From UBA1081 sp045535305 (lineage in GTDB: Bacteria; Bacillota; Clostridia; Oscillospirales; Acutalibacteraceae): a DNA stretch of 11,403 nt. The stretch is from assembly GCA_045535305.1 (NCBI GenBank), contig JAZSLJ010000079.1, positions 1-11,403 of the forward strand, in the 5' to 3' direction. A program made the translations under genes and the position numbers. Every line of letters begins with the position of its first letter. The first letter of the stretch is position 1. Under the pieces are notes generated by a model. It was not told where the DNA came from and made no database searches. It saw only the letters and a program-made list of their open reading frames with translations. Shown here in pieces: positions 1-5,861 of this stretch.

Positions 1-10
1 TTACAAGGAT

Positions 11-1690
11 ATGAAAGATATAATCGCTATTTGTAAGCAGCAGATAGAAGGGTTAAGGCGTGAAAAATTCGATTCTTATAATGACCCTTATAAGAATCAT
101 ATCAATAATATTTTATCAGAAAAGAACAAGCAATTGGATGCTTTTAGGGCTATATCGATTGATACAAAACGGAGCGATAATTATTTAAGAAGTATTATAG
201 CTCAACTTTCGCAATTGGTGAAGTTGTTAGCTCCCAATGTGGACGATCTATTTGAACACTTTAAGTACGGAAATAAAAATTATGTGATCTTTGGCAAAAA
301 CGGCGCAGGAAAGACAACTTTGCTTCGACAAATTTCCGAAATCATGTTCAAAAACGCTATAGTCTTACCCGCCGACAGAACTGCGATGCAATCCTCGTCT
401 GATTATGTTGGTATGTACACGAATTATACTCTTAATCAAATGCTCAAAGATAATATTTCATTGATGTATTTAACAAGAGAGATAAATAGACGGACATTAG
501 ATTCCTATGACACTGGAACGAATAAAAACAATGTTTTGAGAACAAGACTTTACGAAATTTTTTCATCGTTAGGCTTAGACAGGGATATTGTTGCAGACAG
601 AGAATCTTTGTTTTTGAAAGGTGATCAAATAGCTCAATATTCAATGAACGATGCAAGTGATGGAGAGAAGAATATTGCTTACTTAATAATGGCAACGCTG
701 TTAGCTCCGAATGATTCGTTTATATTCATTGATGAACCCGAAAGACACTTAAACGGTTCATTGATGCGAAATCTATTCGATAAGTTGGAATCAGAACGCC
801 CCGATTTGAAGTTTGTTTACTTAACTCACAACATTGATTTTGTTGAGAGCAGAAAAAATGTAGCTCTGATTTATCTTGAAAAATCTGAAGCATACAAAAA
901 ATGGAAGTTCAAAAAAATTGAAGATTATTTGGATATTAGCTTAGATGTCATTTTAGGCATTGAAGGAACAAAAAAAGACATCATCTTTTGCGAAGGTACA
1001 CGTAGTTCCATTGATTGTAAAGTGTTAGAATGTCTATTCCCAAAATATGAGATACAACCAGTGAGTTCGTGTGAACAAGTAAAATTGAATACGAAAGGTA
1101 TTAACGGAAAAGAGACGTTATTCAGGCGAAAAGCATTTGGTTTAATTGACAATGATTATATGCAAGCAGCAGAAATAGAATCACTTAGAAATGATCACAT
1201 TTTTGCTATTGGATATAATGAATGGGAAAATTTTATAATCAGATCAGAGATATTAGAGTATATTAATGCTTTGCATTTAAATAAGGATTTATCTCAAATA
1301 AAAAGCCAAGTGATTGAGCATATCAAAAAAGCTGGGAAAGCAGCCATTTTAAGCGATTTTATTACCAAAAGATATGCCAAAATGCTTTATGCAACAAAAC
1401 TGTCCTATTCCAAAAAGTTGGAAGAGCAAATAGATACAATAAACAATAAAAACAAATCCGATCTTTTGTGCGAGGTTCAAAAACTAAGTGATCAAATTGA
1501 CTCGCTCACAGATTATGATGAATTGGTTTCTATTATACCGGCAAAAATGTTGCTAAAAATGGTGGCTCAAGGTATTGGTCTTGCTTCGGATGATGATTAC
1601 GTGGATTTGCTGGTAAAACATTTGAAACAAGATCCAGTATTCAATACGTCTGTTAAGAATTTATTGAATATAAGTTTTAGTGTTAATTGA
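11..1690 (+). CDS. AAA/OLD-type ATPase fused to DUF4435 (TOPRIM-like) domain, PARIS-like defence protein, possibly 5'-partial
   Basis: The N-terminal half (about residues 85-290) is an ABC/SMC-like ATPase. It shows Walker A GKNGAGKT (95-102), a degenerate signature DASDGEK (214-220), Walker B FIFIDEPE (237-244) and a switch histidine in YLTHN (H273). From about 320 onward it resembles DUF4435, a TOPRIM-like nuclease fold: FCEG with E328, GLIDND with D380 and D382, then YNEWEN (402-407), and a helical, partly coiled-coil tail. In the PARIS anti-phage system these parts are usually two proteins, AriA and AriB, although fused forms are known; OLD nucleases have a similar order. ATP-dependent sensing plus nucleic-acid cleavage is inferred from family. 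The reading frame is open to the left edge, and AAGGA sits one base before the ATG at 11, too close to act as a ribosome binding site, so the true start may lie upstream. The gene is more AT-rich in codon use than the sugar genes downstream, suggesting transfer. The domain call is firm; the PARIS assignment is moderate. Confidence 0.8.
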   Translation: MKDIIAICKQQIEGLRREKFDSYNDPYKNHINNILSEKNKQLDAFRAISIDTKRSDNYLRSIIAQLSQLVKLLAPNVDDLFEHFKYGNKNYVIFGKNGAGKTTLLRQISEIMFKNAIVLPADRTAMQSSSDYVGMYTNYTLNQMLKDNISLMYLTREINRRTLDSYDTGTNKNNVLRTRLYEIFSSLGLDRDIVADRESLFLKGDQIAQYSMNDASDGEKNIAYLIMATLLAPNDSFIFIDEPERHLNGSLMRNLFDKLESERPDLKFVYLTHNIDFVESRKNVALIYLEKSEAYKKWKFKKIEDYLDISLDVILGIEGTKKDIIFCEGTRSSIDCKVLECLFPKYEIQPVSSCEQVKLNTKGINGKETLFRRKAFGLIDNDYMQAAEIESLRNDHIFAIGYNEWENFIIRSEILEYINALHLNKDLSQIKSQVIEHIKKAGKAAILSDFITKRYAKMLYATKLSYSKKLEEQIDTINNKNKSDLLCEVQKLSDQIDSLTDYDELVSIIPAKMLLKMVAQGIGLASDDDYVDLLVKHLKQDPVFNTSVKNLLNISFSVN

Positions 1691-1927
1691 TTTTATTAAT
1701 ATGTATAACTATTGATGCATTATGTCCGAACTTTCTCAATCCATTGCGGTGTGTTGTTTTACTGTAAAAAAGGTACTGATATGGTGCTAAAAGATAGTAC
1801 ATTCCAAAAGAACGGCTTTGCACAGATTGGTGTGGAGCCGCTCTTCTCTTATGTGGTTGGGAAGTAAAATGACAATGTTTGCTAGCGTGAATATTATATA
1901 GATGCAAAACTTCATCACTTTAAAGTA
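1691..1927. other. Intergenic stretch without a recognised gene
   Basis: No convincing gene is seen between the ATPase stop and the ncRNA promoter. A hairpin is possible at 1813-1840 (CGGCT and CACA pairing with TGTG and AGCCG), but a pyrimidine-rich CTCTTCTCTT rather than a clean T tract follows it, so it is at best a weak terminator for the ATPase gene. A 50-codon open frame at 1715-1867 has no ribosome binding site. Confidence 0.4.
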
Positions 1928-1956
1928 TTGACATATACTTTTTTATGTGCTACAAT
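1928..1956 (+). promoter_or_regulatory. Strong sigma-A type promoter for the structured ncRNA
   Basis: TTGACA (1928-1933) and TACAAT (1951-1956) are separated by 17 bases. This is a perfect -35 box, one mismatch in the -10 box and an ideal spacer. Transcription would begin near 1963. No start codon with a ribosome binding site follows before the terminator at 2166-2200, so the product should be an RNA. Confidence 0.8.
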
Positions 1957-1962
1957 TCATTT

Positions 1963-2200
1963 GCAATTGTAAATAAAGAGCGTTTCAGGTGGGTGTGAAT
2001 CCGCCGGGGTTAGTGTTTTTGTTCCGTGATACTGTGATTGATACGGTTTTTCGGCAAAAAACTTAAAAACATCAGTTTTGCCCCCGCAGAAACCCTTATT
2101 TTACGTGCCTTTTCACAAGTTAAATATCAAAACTAAGTGAGTGGGAATAATATCATATGGCTTTTGAGTGGCTTGAAACTTCAGGTTTCAGGCCGCTTTT
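1963..2200 (+). ncRNA. Free-standing structured ncRNA, family not assigned
   Basis: The RNA runs from the expected start near 1963 to the T tract near 2200, about 240 nt. Several nested pairings are visible. An outer helix joins 1969-1986 with 2089-2104 (GTAAA/TTTAC, TAA/TTA, TTTC/GAAA, with small bulges). A local hairpin pairs GGTGG (1988-1992) with CCGCC (2001-2005). GGGG (2006-2009) can pair with the C run at 2081-2085. An inner arm pairs GTTTTTG (2015-2021) with CAAAAA-AC (2055-2062) and, inside it, CCGT (2024-2027) with ACGG (2043-2046). This gives a multibranched fold closed by a long stem. Because the unit has its own promoter and terminator and no ORF, a trans-acting RNA is more likely than a riboswitch. 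Size and closing stem would fit 6S RNA or the clostridial raiA RNA, but I cannot confirm either. The GGTGTGAATCC stretch recalls part of a cobalamin riboswitch, but the rest does not match. Transcription is inferred, not shown. Confidence 0.65.
2166..2200 (+). terminator. Intrinsic terminator of the ncRNA unit
   Basis: The 12-bp stem GTGGCTTGAAAC (2168-2179) pairs with GTTTCAGGCCGC (2185-2196), including two G-T wobbles, around a 5-base loop, and is followed by TTTT. It closely resembles the terminator after the GH3 gene at 5697-5731. Confidence 0.8.
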
Positions 2201-2285
2201 CTGTATCAGCAAAAAATTCGCAGGCAAACGATTAAATCCAACAGCTTTGGTATGAATTGTAATGTTTTTTGTTAAATATATGATA

Positions 2286-2340
2286 ATGTTAACATGCGTT
2301 GCTTGATGCAATGTTTATAATTTCGTATAATTACATCAAG
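2286..2340. promoter_or_regulatory. Possible operator: palindrome plus inverted repeat around the promoter
   Basis: A perfect 10-base palindrome ATGTTAACAT (2286-2295) lies just upstream of the -35 box. Separately, CTTGATG (2302-2308) overlaps the -35 box and is mirrored by CATCAAG (2334-2340) at the expected start of transcription. Such placement fits autoregulation by the XRE protein encoded immediately downstream. This is inference from position and symmetry only. Confidence 0.35.
2303..2331 (+). promoter_or_regulatory. Promoter of the XRE-type membrane regulator
   Basis: TTGATG (2303-2308) and TATAAT (2326-2331) are spaced by 17 bases, about 27 bases before the start codon. The ribosome binding site AAAAGGAGG (2341-2349) lies 8 bases before the ATG, giving a short leader. 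Confidence 0.7.
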
Positions 2341-2357
2341 AAAAGGAGGTTTTTAAT

Positions 2358-2894
2358 ATGTTGAGCGAAAACTTAAAGAATCTCAGACGGTCAAAAGGCT
2401 TGACTCAGGATGAATTGGCAATAAAATTAAATGTGGTGAGGCAGACCGTTTCAAAATGGGAAAAAGGATTGTCTGTTCCTGATTCTGAAATGCTGATACG
2501 CATAGCCTACGAGCTTGACACATCTGTTAATGTACTTTTGGGCGAAACTGTTACAACGAATGATGATATGGAACTGAAAGAAATTGCAGAAAAATTGGAA
2601 CTGCTTAATGAGCAATTTGCCAAGCGGAATGAAAGCCGCAGAAAAATGTGGCGAACAATCTTTATAATTGTTATTGTTCTTGCCATCGCTGCATTACTGT
2701 TTAATTTGGTTGGTTTTATAACTTTTCTGGCTGCTATAAATGATATAAATTCAAACACTTCTATCATCGGTGGTTATGACGGTCCAACGAGCATATATGT
2801 ATCAAACGGCGTTTTTAAGATTGGGTCTTTCATTACAATCATTGTTGCCGGTGTTGTATCCTCGATTGGAATATATAAGACTCGCAGAAGATAA
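2358..2894 (+). CDS. XRE-family HTH regulator with two C-terminal membrane segments
   Basis: Residues 1-62 are a typical HTH_3 domain, with GLTQDELAIKL and VVRQTVSKWEKG forming the two DNA-contacting helices, followed by SVPDSEMLIRIAYELDTSVNVLLGE. Residues 68-93 are charged and helical, possibly a short coiled coil for dimerisation. Two hydrophobic segments follow, about 98-126 and 154-173, ending in the positively charged YKTRRR. The protein is therefore a membrane-anchored DNA-binding regulator of a kind common in Firmicutes; its ligand and targets are unknown. The ATG is fixed by AAAAGGAGG 8 bases upstream. It is transcribed alone, with its own promoter and a terminator at 2938-2971. A short remnant with a nearly identical C-terminus lies at 5735-5800, so a paralogous copy once existed in this region. 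Autoregulation is likely for this family. Confidence 0.88.
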   Translation: MLSENLKNLRRSKGLTQDELAIKLNVVRQTVSKWEKGLSVPDSEMLIRIAYELDTSVNVLLGETVTTNDDMELKEIAEKLELLNEQFAKRNESRRKMWRTIFIIVIVLAIAALLFNLVGFITFLAAINDINSNTSIIGGYDGPTSIYVSNGVFKIGSFITIIVAGVVSSIGIYKTRRR

Positions 2895-2937
2895 AATAGC
2901 AAATAAAATTGCTAAAATCAAATTATTTTTCAATTTA

Positions 2938-2971
2938 GTCGAAAGTATGTGTTAATGCTTTCGGCTTTTTT
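2938..2971 (+). terminator. Intrinsic terminator after the XRE regulator
   Basis: GTCGAAAG (2938-2945) pairs with CTTTCGGC (2958-2965) and is followed by six T residues. A smaller hairpin, TAGCAA/TTGCTA (2897-2902 with 2909-2914), lies just after the stop codon. Confidence 0.75.
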
Positions 2972-3000
2972 ACGTTTTTGTGAATATTAACAAAATGATA

Positions 3001-3029
3001 TTGATTTTATGGAAATATTTTATTATAAT
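3001..3029 (+). promoter_or_regulatory. Promoter of the GH3 gene
   Basis: TTGATT (3001-3006) and TATAAT (3024-3029) are spaced by 17 bases, 44 bases before the start codon. The ribosome binding site AGGAG (3060-3064) is 8 bases from the ATG. The region is very AT-rich. Confidence 0.65.
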
Positions 3030-3072
3030 GAAATTAAACATTTTTTAACTCTTTATAAAAGGAGATGTCAGA

Positions 3073-3951
3073 ATGAAAAAGTTTAAAAAACTTACGGCAA
3101 TTATACTTGTTTTTACAATCCTTATGCCTTGTCTGGTAATTCCGGCATTTGCCGTCAGCGGAAATATTCCCGATGATGTTGTGGCAATGTCAAGCCAGAT
3201 TGCTGTTGAAATCGAGCAGGAGGGTATCGTTCTTCTTAAAAATGAAGACAATTCTTTACCTCTTGCAGGTAAAAAGGTAAATATTTTCGGTGCGGCATCT
3301 GTTGTGCCTCTTTTGGGCGGTGCAGGTTCCGGTGCTATCACAACTCACGACCCCGTATACTTTTACGAGGCTCTTGACGAAGCGGGAATTGAGTATAACA
3401 CAGAGCTTATGGCTCTTTACGAAAAGCATTGCGGTTCCAATGAGATTCCCAAAACAGGCAGCACAGTTCTTAACAATCTTCTTCAGCTTGTGCTTGCAAA
3501 AAGCTCACTTAACGAAATGAACCCCGATAAGCTTACTGATTCCGTAATGGAAAATGCAAAAGCTTTTTCTGATACTGCAATTATCGTTATAGGCAGAACA
3601 AGTGCGGAAAACTCCGACCTTTCTCCCGAAACACTCAGATTGAGTGCTAACGAAAGAGCGATGGTAGAAAAGGTTGCATCTTCATTTTCAGATGTTATCG
3701 TGCTTTTCAACACAGGTAATGTTATGGAAATGGGCTTCCTTGATGAATATGAAAGCATAAAAGCTGCCGCTATTATCTGGATTACAGGTGAATTCGGTAT
3801 GAGAGCTGTGGGTCAGATGCTCAGCGGTGAAGTCAATCCTTCGGGCAGACTTGCTGATACGGTTGCATACAGCGTTTACGATCATCCCTCTACACAGAAC
3901 TTCGGCACATATAAATATGACGGCGGAGAATACTATGTTGAGTATCAGTAA
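3073..3951 (+). CDS. Secreted GH3 glycosidase, N-terminal part (signal peptide and alpha/beta sandwich domain), ended by a premature TAA
   Basis: Residues 1-27 form a clear signal peptide: lysine-rich start, hydrophobic core and AFA cleavage site. The rest is the GH3 C-domain fold, which here comes first: IEQEGIVLLKNEDNSLPL (47-64), GSGAITT (85-91), GRTSAENSD (174-182, where E179 is the likely acid/base by position in the family motif) and SGRLADTVAYSVYDHPSTQNF. The frame ends at TAA 3949-3951, but the same frame continues without shift into GIYVGYRYFET, the usual GH3 continuation. Family members typically carry an acidic residue at the interrupted codon, so a single G-to-T change (GAA to TAA) would explain the break. 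TAA is used as a normal stop by neighbouring genes, so codon reassignment is unlikely. Alone this fragment lacks the catalytic barrel. It is a nonsense-mutated gene unless the base is a sequencing error. Confidence 0.85.
   Translation: MKKFKKLTAIILVFTILMPCLVIPAFAVSGNIPDDVVAMSSQIAVEIEQEGIVLLKNEDNSLPLAGKKVNIFGAASVVPLLGGAGSGAITTHDPVYFYEALDEAGIEYNTELMALYEKHCGSNEIPKTGSTVLNNLLQLVLAKSSLNEMNPDKLTDSVMENAKAFSDTAIIVIGRTSAENSDLSPETLRLSANERAMVEKVASSFSDVIVLFNTGNVMEMGFLDEYESIKAAAIIWITGEFGMRAVGQMLSGEVNPSGRLADTVAYSVYDHPSTQNFGTYKYDGGEYYVEYQ
3949..3951 (+). other. In-frame premature stop codon inside the GH3 gene
   Basis: TAA follows CAG and precedes GGC-ATT-TAC with no change of frame; homology to GH3 enzymes continues on both sides. 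An AAGG at 3950-3953 lies 7 bases before a GTG at 3961, so translational restart is conceivable. The restarted product would lack the signal peptide and the sandwich domain. Confidence 0.85.
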
Positions 3952-3960
3952 GGCATTTAC

Positions 3961-5688
3961 GTGGGCTACCGCTATTTTGAAACCTTCGCAAAGGACAAAG
4001 TTCAGTATCCTTTCGGACACGGTCTTTCATACACCACATTTACAAAGGAAATCGTATCATACAGCACAGAAAACGGCAAAATCACCGTTGATGTAAAGGT
4101 TAAAAACACAGGTGATGTCAGCGGTAAAGATACCGTTCAGATTTATTACAGCGCACCTTACAGCGGCAAAATTGAAAAGAGCGCAATCTGCCTCGGCGGA
4201 TACGAAAAGTCAAAGCTTCTTGCTCCGTCAGAAAGTGAAACTCTTACCGTTGAATTCGATATAAACGATATGGCATCTTATGACAGATTCGTTAACGAAG
4301 CATGGGTACTTGAAAAAGGCGATTATCAGATTATTCTCGGCGAAAATGTCCGTGAACATATTGATTCATTTACATATACACTCGATGAAGAGGTTATAAT
4401 TAAAAATGATGAGGTTTCGGGAACAGAGATAAACAATCTGTTTGACGATGCTTATTCGGGCTTTACCGTTCTTTCAAGAGCAGATGAACAGGGTACATAT
4501 CCTGCAGCAAGAAGCCTTGCAAAAACAGATGAAATCAAAAATGCAGATAAATATCCCGCCGCAACAAAAGAGGGTACAGCGCCCAAAATGGGTGTAAAAT
4601 ACGAAACAGGGGTTATCACTCTTCAGGATGTTTACGAAAACGAAGAGCTTATGGATAAATTCCTTGACCAGCTCACTCTTGATGAGATGACACATCTTGT
4701 TACTCACAGCGGTTATCAGACTTACGGAATTGAAAGGCTCGGAATCCCCAAGACATGGGATAATGACGGCCCTTCCAGCATAAAAGGCGCTCACGGCATC
4801 ACTTATACAGACTGCGGTACTGCTTATCCCTGTGCAACAGCAATCGCCTGCACATGGAATAAGGAGCTTGCAAACAAAATGGGCGACAGCGTAGGTATTG
4901 AAGCAAGAAGCATCGGTACTGATATATGGTACGCTCCCGGTGTAAATATTCACAGAAGTCCCATGGGTGGCAGAAACTTTGAGTATTTCTCCGAAGATCC
5001 CGTTCTTTCCGGCACAATGGGTGCGGAAATCATAAACGGTGCATGGGGTCAGGGACTTGTTACAACAATCAAGCACTTTGCCATGAATGACCAGGAATCA
5101 CACCGTGCAGGTATTTTCACTTGGGCTGATGAACAGGCAATGCGTGAAATTTACCTTAAAGCATTTGAGATTCCCGTAAAAGAATCTGCTTGCTACGGCG
5201 TTATGTCAGCATACAACCGAATCGGTACTGACTGGTGCGGCGCAAGCTCCGAGCTTCTCAATGATCTGCTCCGTAAAGAGTGGGGATATGACGGTTATGT
5301 TGTTTCCGACTATTCAAACAACTTTATCGGCAACGGTTATATGAGTCCTGTTCTTGCTGTTTACAACGGCAACGACACAATGCTTACAGGTGTATGGTTC
5401 CTTAATATGCCGTCGCATCTTGCAGCGGTAAAAATGCAATACTATGCAGATCCCATAGGATTCGGCACAGCAATGCGCGAAGCCTGTAAGAATGTTCTCA
5501 ACGCAAAGATGAAAACAAAAGCATTCCTTGAACCGGGTTATTTTGAGGATAATGAGGATCTTACAATCAAAGAAGAGGATTGGGATTTCACAGAACCCCG
5601 CATCCTTTCACAGCTTGAGTTCCAATTTACAAATCTGGTAAATAAAATTGTAATGCTGTTCAGAAAACTTATTGATTGGGAATTATAA
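3961..5688 (+). CDS. GH3 glycosidase, C-terminal part (FnIII-like domain and catalytic TIM barrel), same gene as 3073-3951
   Basis: Homology actually starts at 3952, directly after the premature stop. Residue numbers here count from the GTG at 3961. YPFGHGLSYTTF (16-27) starts the fibronectin III-like domain, which runs to about 140 and includes VKNTGDVSGKDTVQIYY. After a linker, the (beta/alpha)8 catalytic domain spans about 220-520. Its motifs are WDNDGPSS (266-273), GRNFEYFSEDP (337-347), KHFAMNDQES (371-380) and VVSDYS, where D450 is the expected nucleophile (codon 5308-5310). The barrel following the sandwich domain is the reverse of the commonest GH3 order, as in Ruminococcus albus and Butyrivibrio beta-glucosidases. 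The last 30 residues form a hydrophobic, amphipathic tail (FTNLVNKIVMLFRKLIDWEL). Joined across the stop, the protein would be 871 codons, normal for the type. The activity is probably beta-glucosidase or a related exo-glycosidase; substrate cannot be told. Confidence 0.85.
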   Translation: MGYRYFETFAKDKVQYPFGHGLSYTTFTKEIVSYSTENGKITVDVKVKNTGDVSGKDTVQIYYSAPYSGKIEKSAICLGGYEKSKLLAPSESETLTVEFDINDMASYDRFVNEAWVLEKGDYQIILGENVREHIDSFTYTLDEEVIIKNDEVSGTEINNLFDDAYSGFTVLSRADEQGTYPAARSLAKTDEIKNADKYPAATKEGTAPKMGVKYETGVITLQDVYENEELMDKFLDQLTLDEMTHLVTHSGYQTYGIERLGIPKTWDNDGPSSIKGAHGITYTDCGTAYPCATAIACTWNKELANKMGDSVGIEARSIGTDIWYAPGVNIHRSPMGGRNFEYFSEDPVLSGTMGAEIINGAWGQGLVTTIKHFAMNDQESHRAGIFTWADEQAMREIYLKAFEIPVKESACYGVMSAYNRIGTDWCGASSELLNDLLRKEWGYDGYVVSDYSNNFIGNGYMSPVLAVYNGNDTMLTGVWFLNMPSHLAAVKMQYYADPIGFGTAMREACKNVLNAKMKTKAFLEPGYFEDNEDLTIKEEDWDFTEPRILSQLEFQFTNLVNKIVMLFRKLIDWEL

Positions 5689-5696
5689 TAGCTTTT

Positions 5697-5731
5697 AAGC
5701 GGCTTGAAGCTTCGGCTTTGAGCCGCTTTTT
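5697..5731 (+). terminator. Intrinsic terminator after the GH3 gene
   Basis: A 14-bp stem with two G-T wobbles (5697-5710 with 5715-5728) closes a TTCG tetraloop and ends in a T run. The 40 bases around it match the ncRNA terminator region at 2160-2200 at most positions. Confidence 0.88.
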
Positions 5732-5734
5732 ACA

Positions 5735-5800
5735 TCTGTAATTTTATTATTTGCCGTTGTATCCTGTATAGGACTATATAAAACTCGCAAAAAAACATAA
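5735..5800 (+). pseudogene. 3'-end remnant of a second XRE membrane-regulator gene
   Basis: Read in frame to the TAA at 5798-5800, this stretch encodes SVILLFAVVSCIGLYKTRKKT. It matches the last residues of the regulator at 2358-2894 (IIVAGVVSSIGIYKTRRR) almost position by position. There is no start codon, ribosome binding site or HTH part upstream, since the GH3 terminator abuts it. It is therefore the tail of a deleted paralogue rather than a gene. The match also holds at DNA level (GTTGTATCCT, then CTATATAAAACTCGCA against ATATATAAGACTCGCA). Confidence 0.7.
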
Positions 5801-5810
5801 TAAATACAAA

Positions 5811-5845
5811 AAAGAAACGGCAAAGAATCTCTGCCGTTTCTTTTT
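5811..5845. terminator. Bidirectional intrinsic terminator between convergent GH3 and PHP genes
   Basis: AAAGAAACGGCA (5811-5822) pairs with TGCCGTTTCTTT (5832-5843) around a 9-base loop, with an A run on the left and a T run on the right. It works on either strand and is the natural 3' end of the minus-strand PHP gene stopping at 5862. Confidence 0.85.
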
Positions 5846-5861
5846 ATATTAATACAGATTA

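Noticed and set aside
1715..1867. 50-codon open frame on the plus strand after the ATPase gene
   Set aside because: No ribosome binding site or promoter and no recognised family; probably chance or a decayed fragment.
1990..2040. Resemblance to a cobalamin riboswitch (GGTGTGAATCCGCC, later ACTGTGA)
   Set aside because: The conserved core order and the B12 box are not present, a terminator closes the unit, and no cobalamin gene follows.
3949..3951. Alternative genetic code with TAA read as an amino acid
   Set aside because: TAA is used as the normal terminal stop by several intact genes here, including the XRE, sigma and anti-sigma genes.
4474..5076. 200-codon open frame antisense to the GH3 gene
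   Set aside because: It lies wholly opposite conserved GH3 catalytic-domain coding sequence and has an irregular cysteine-rich composition with no start signals.
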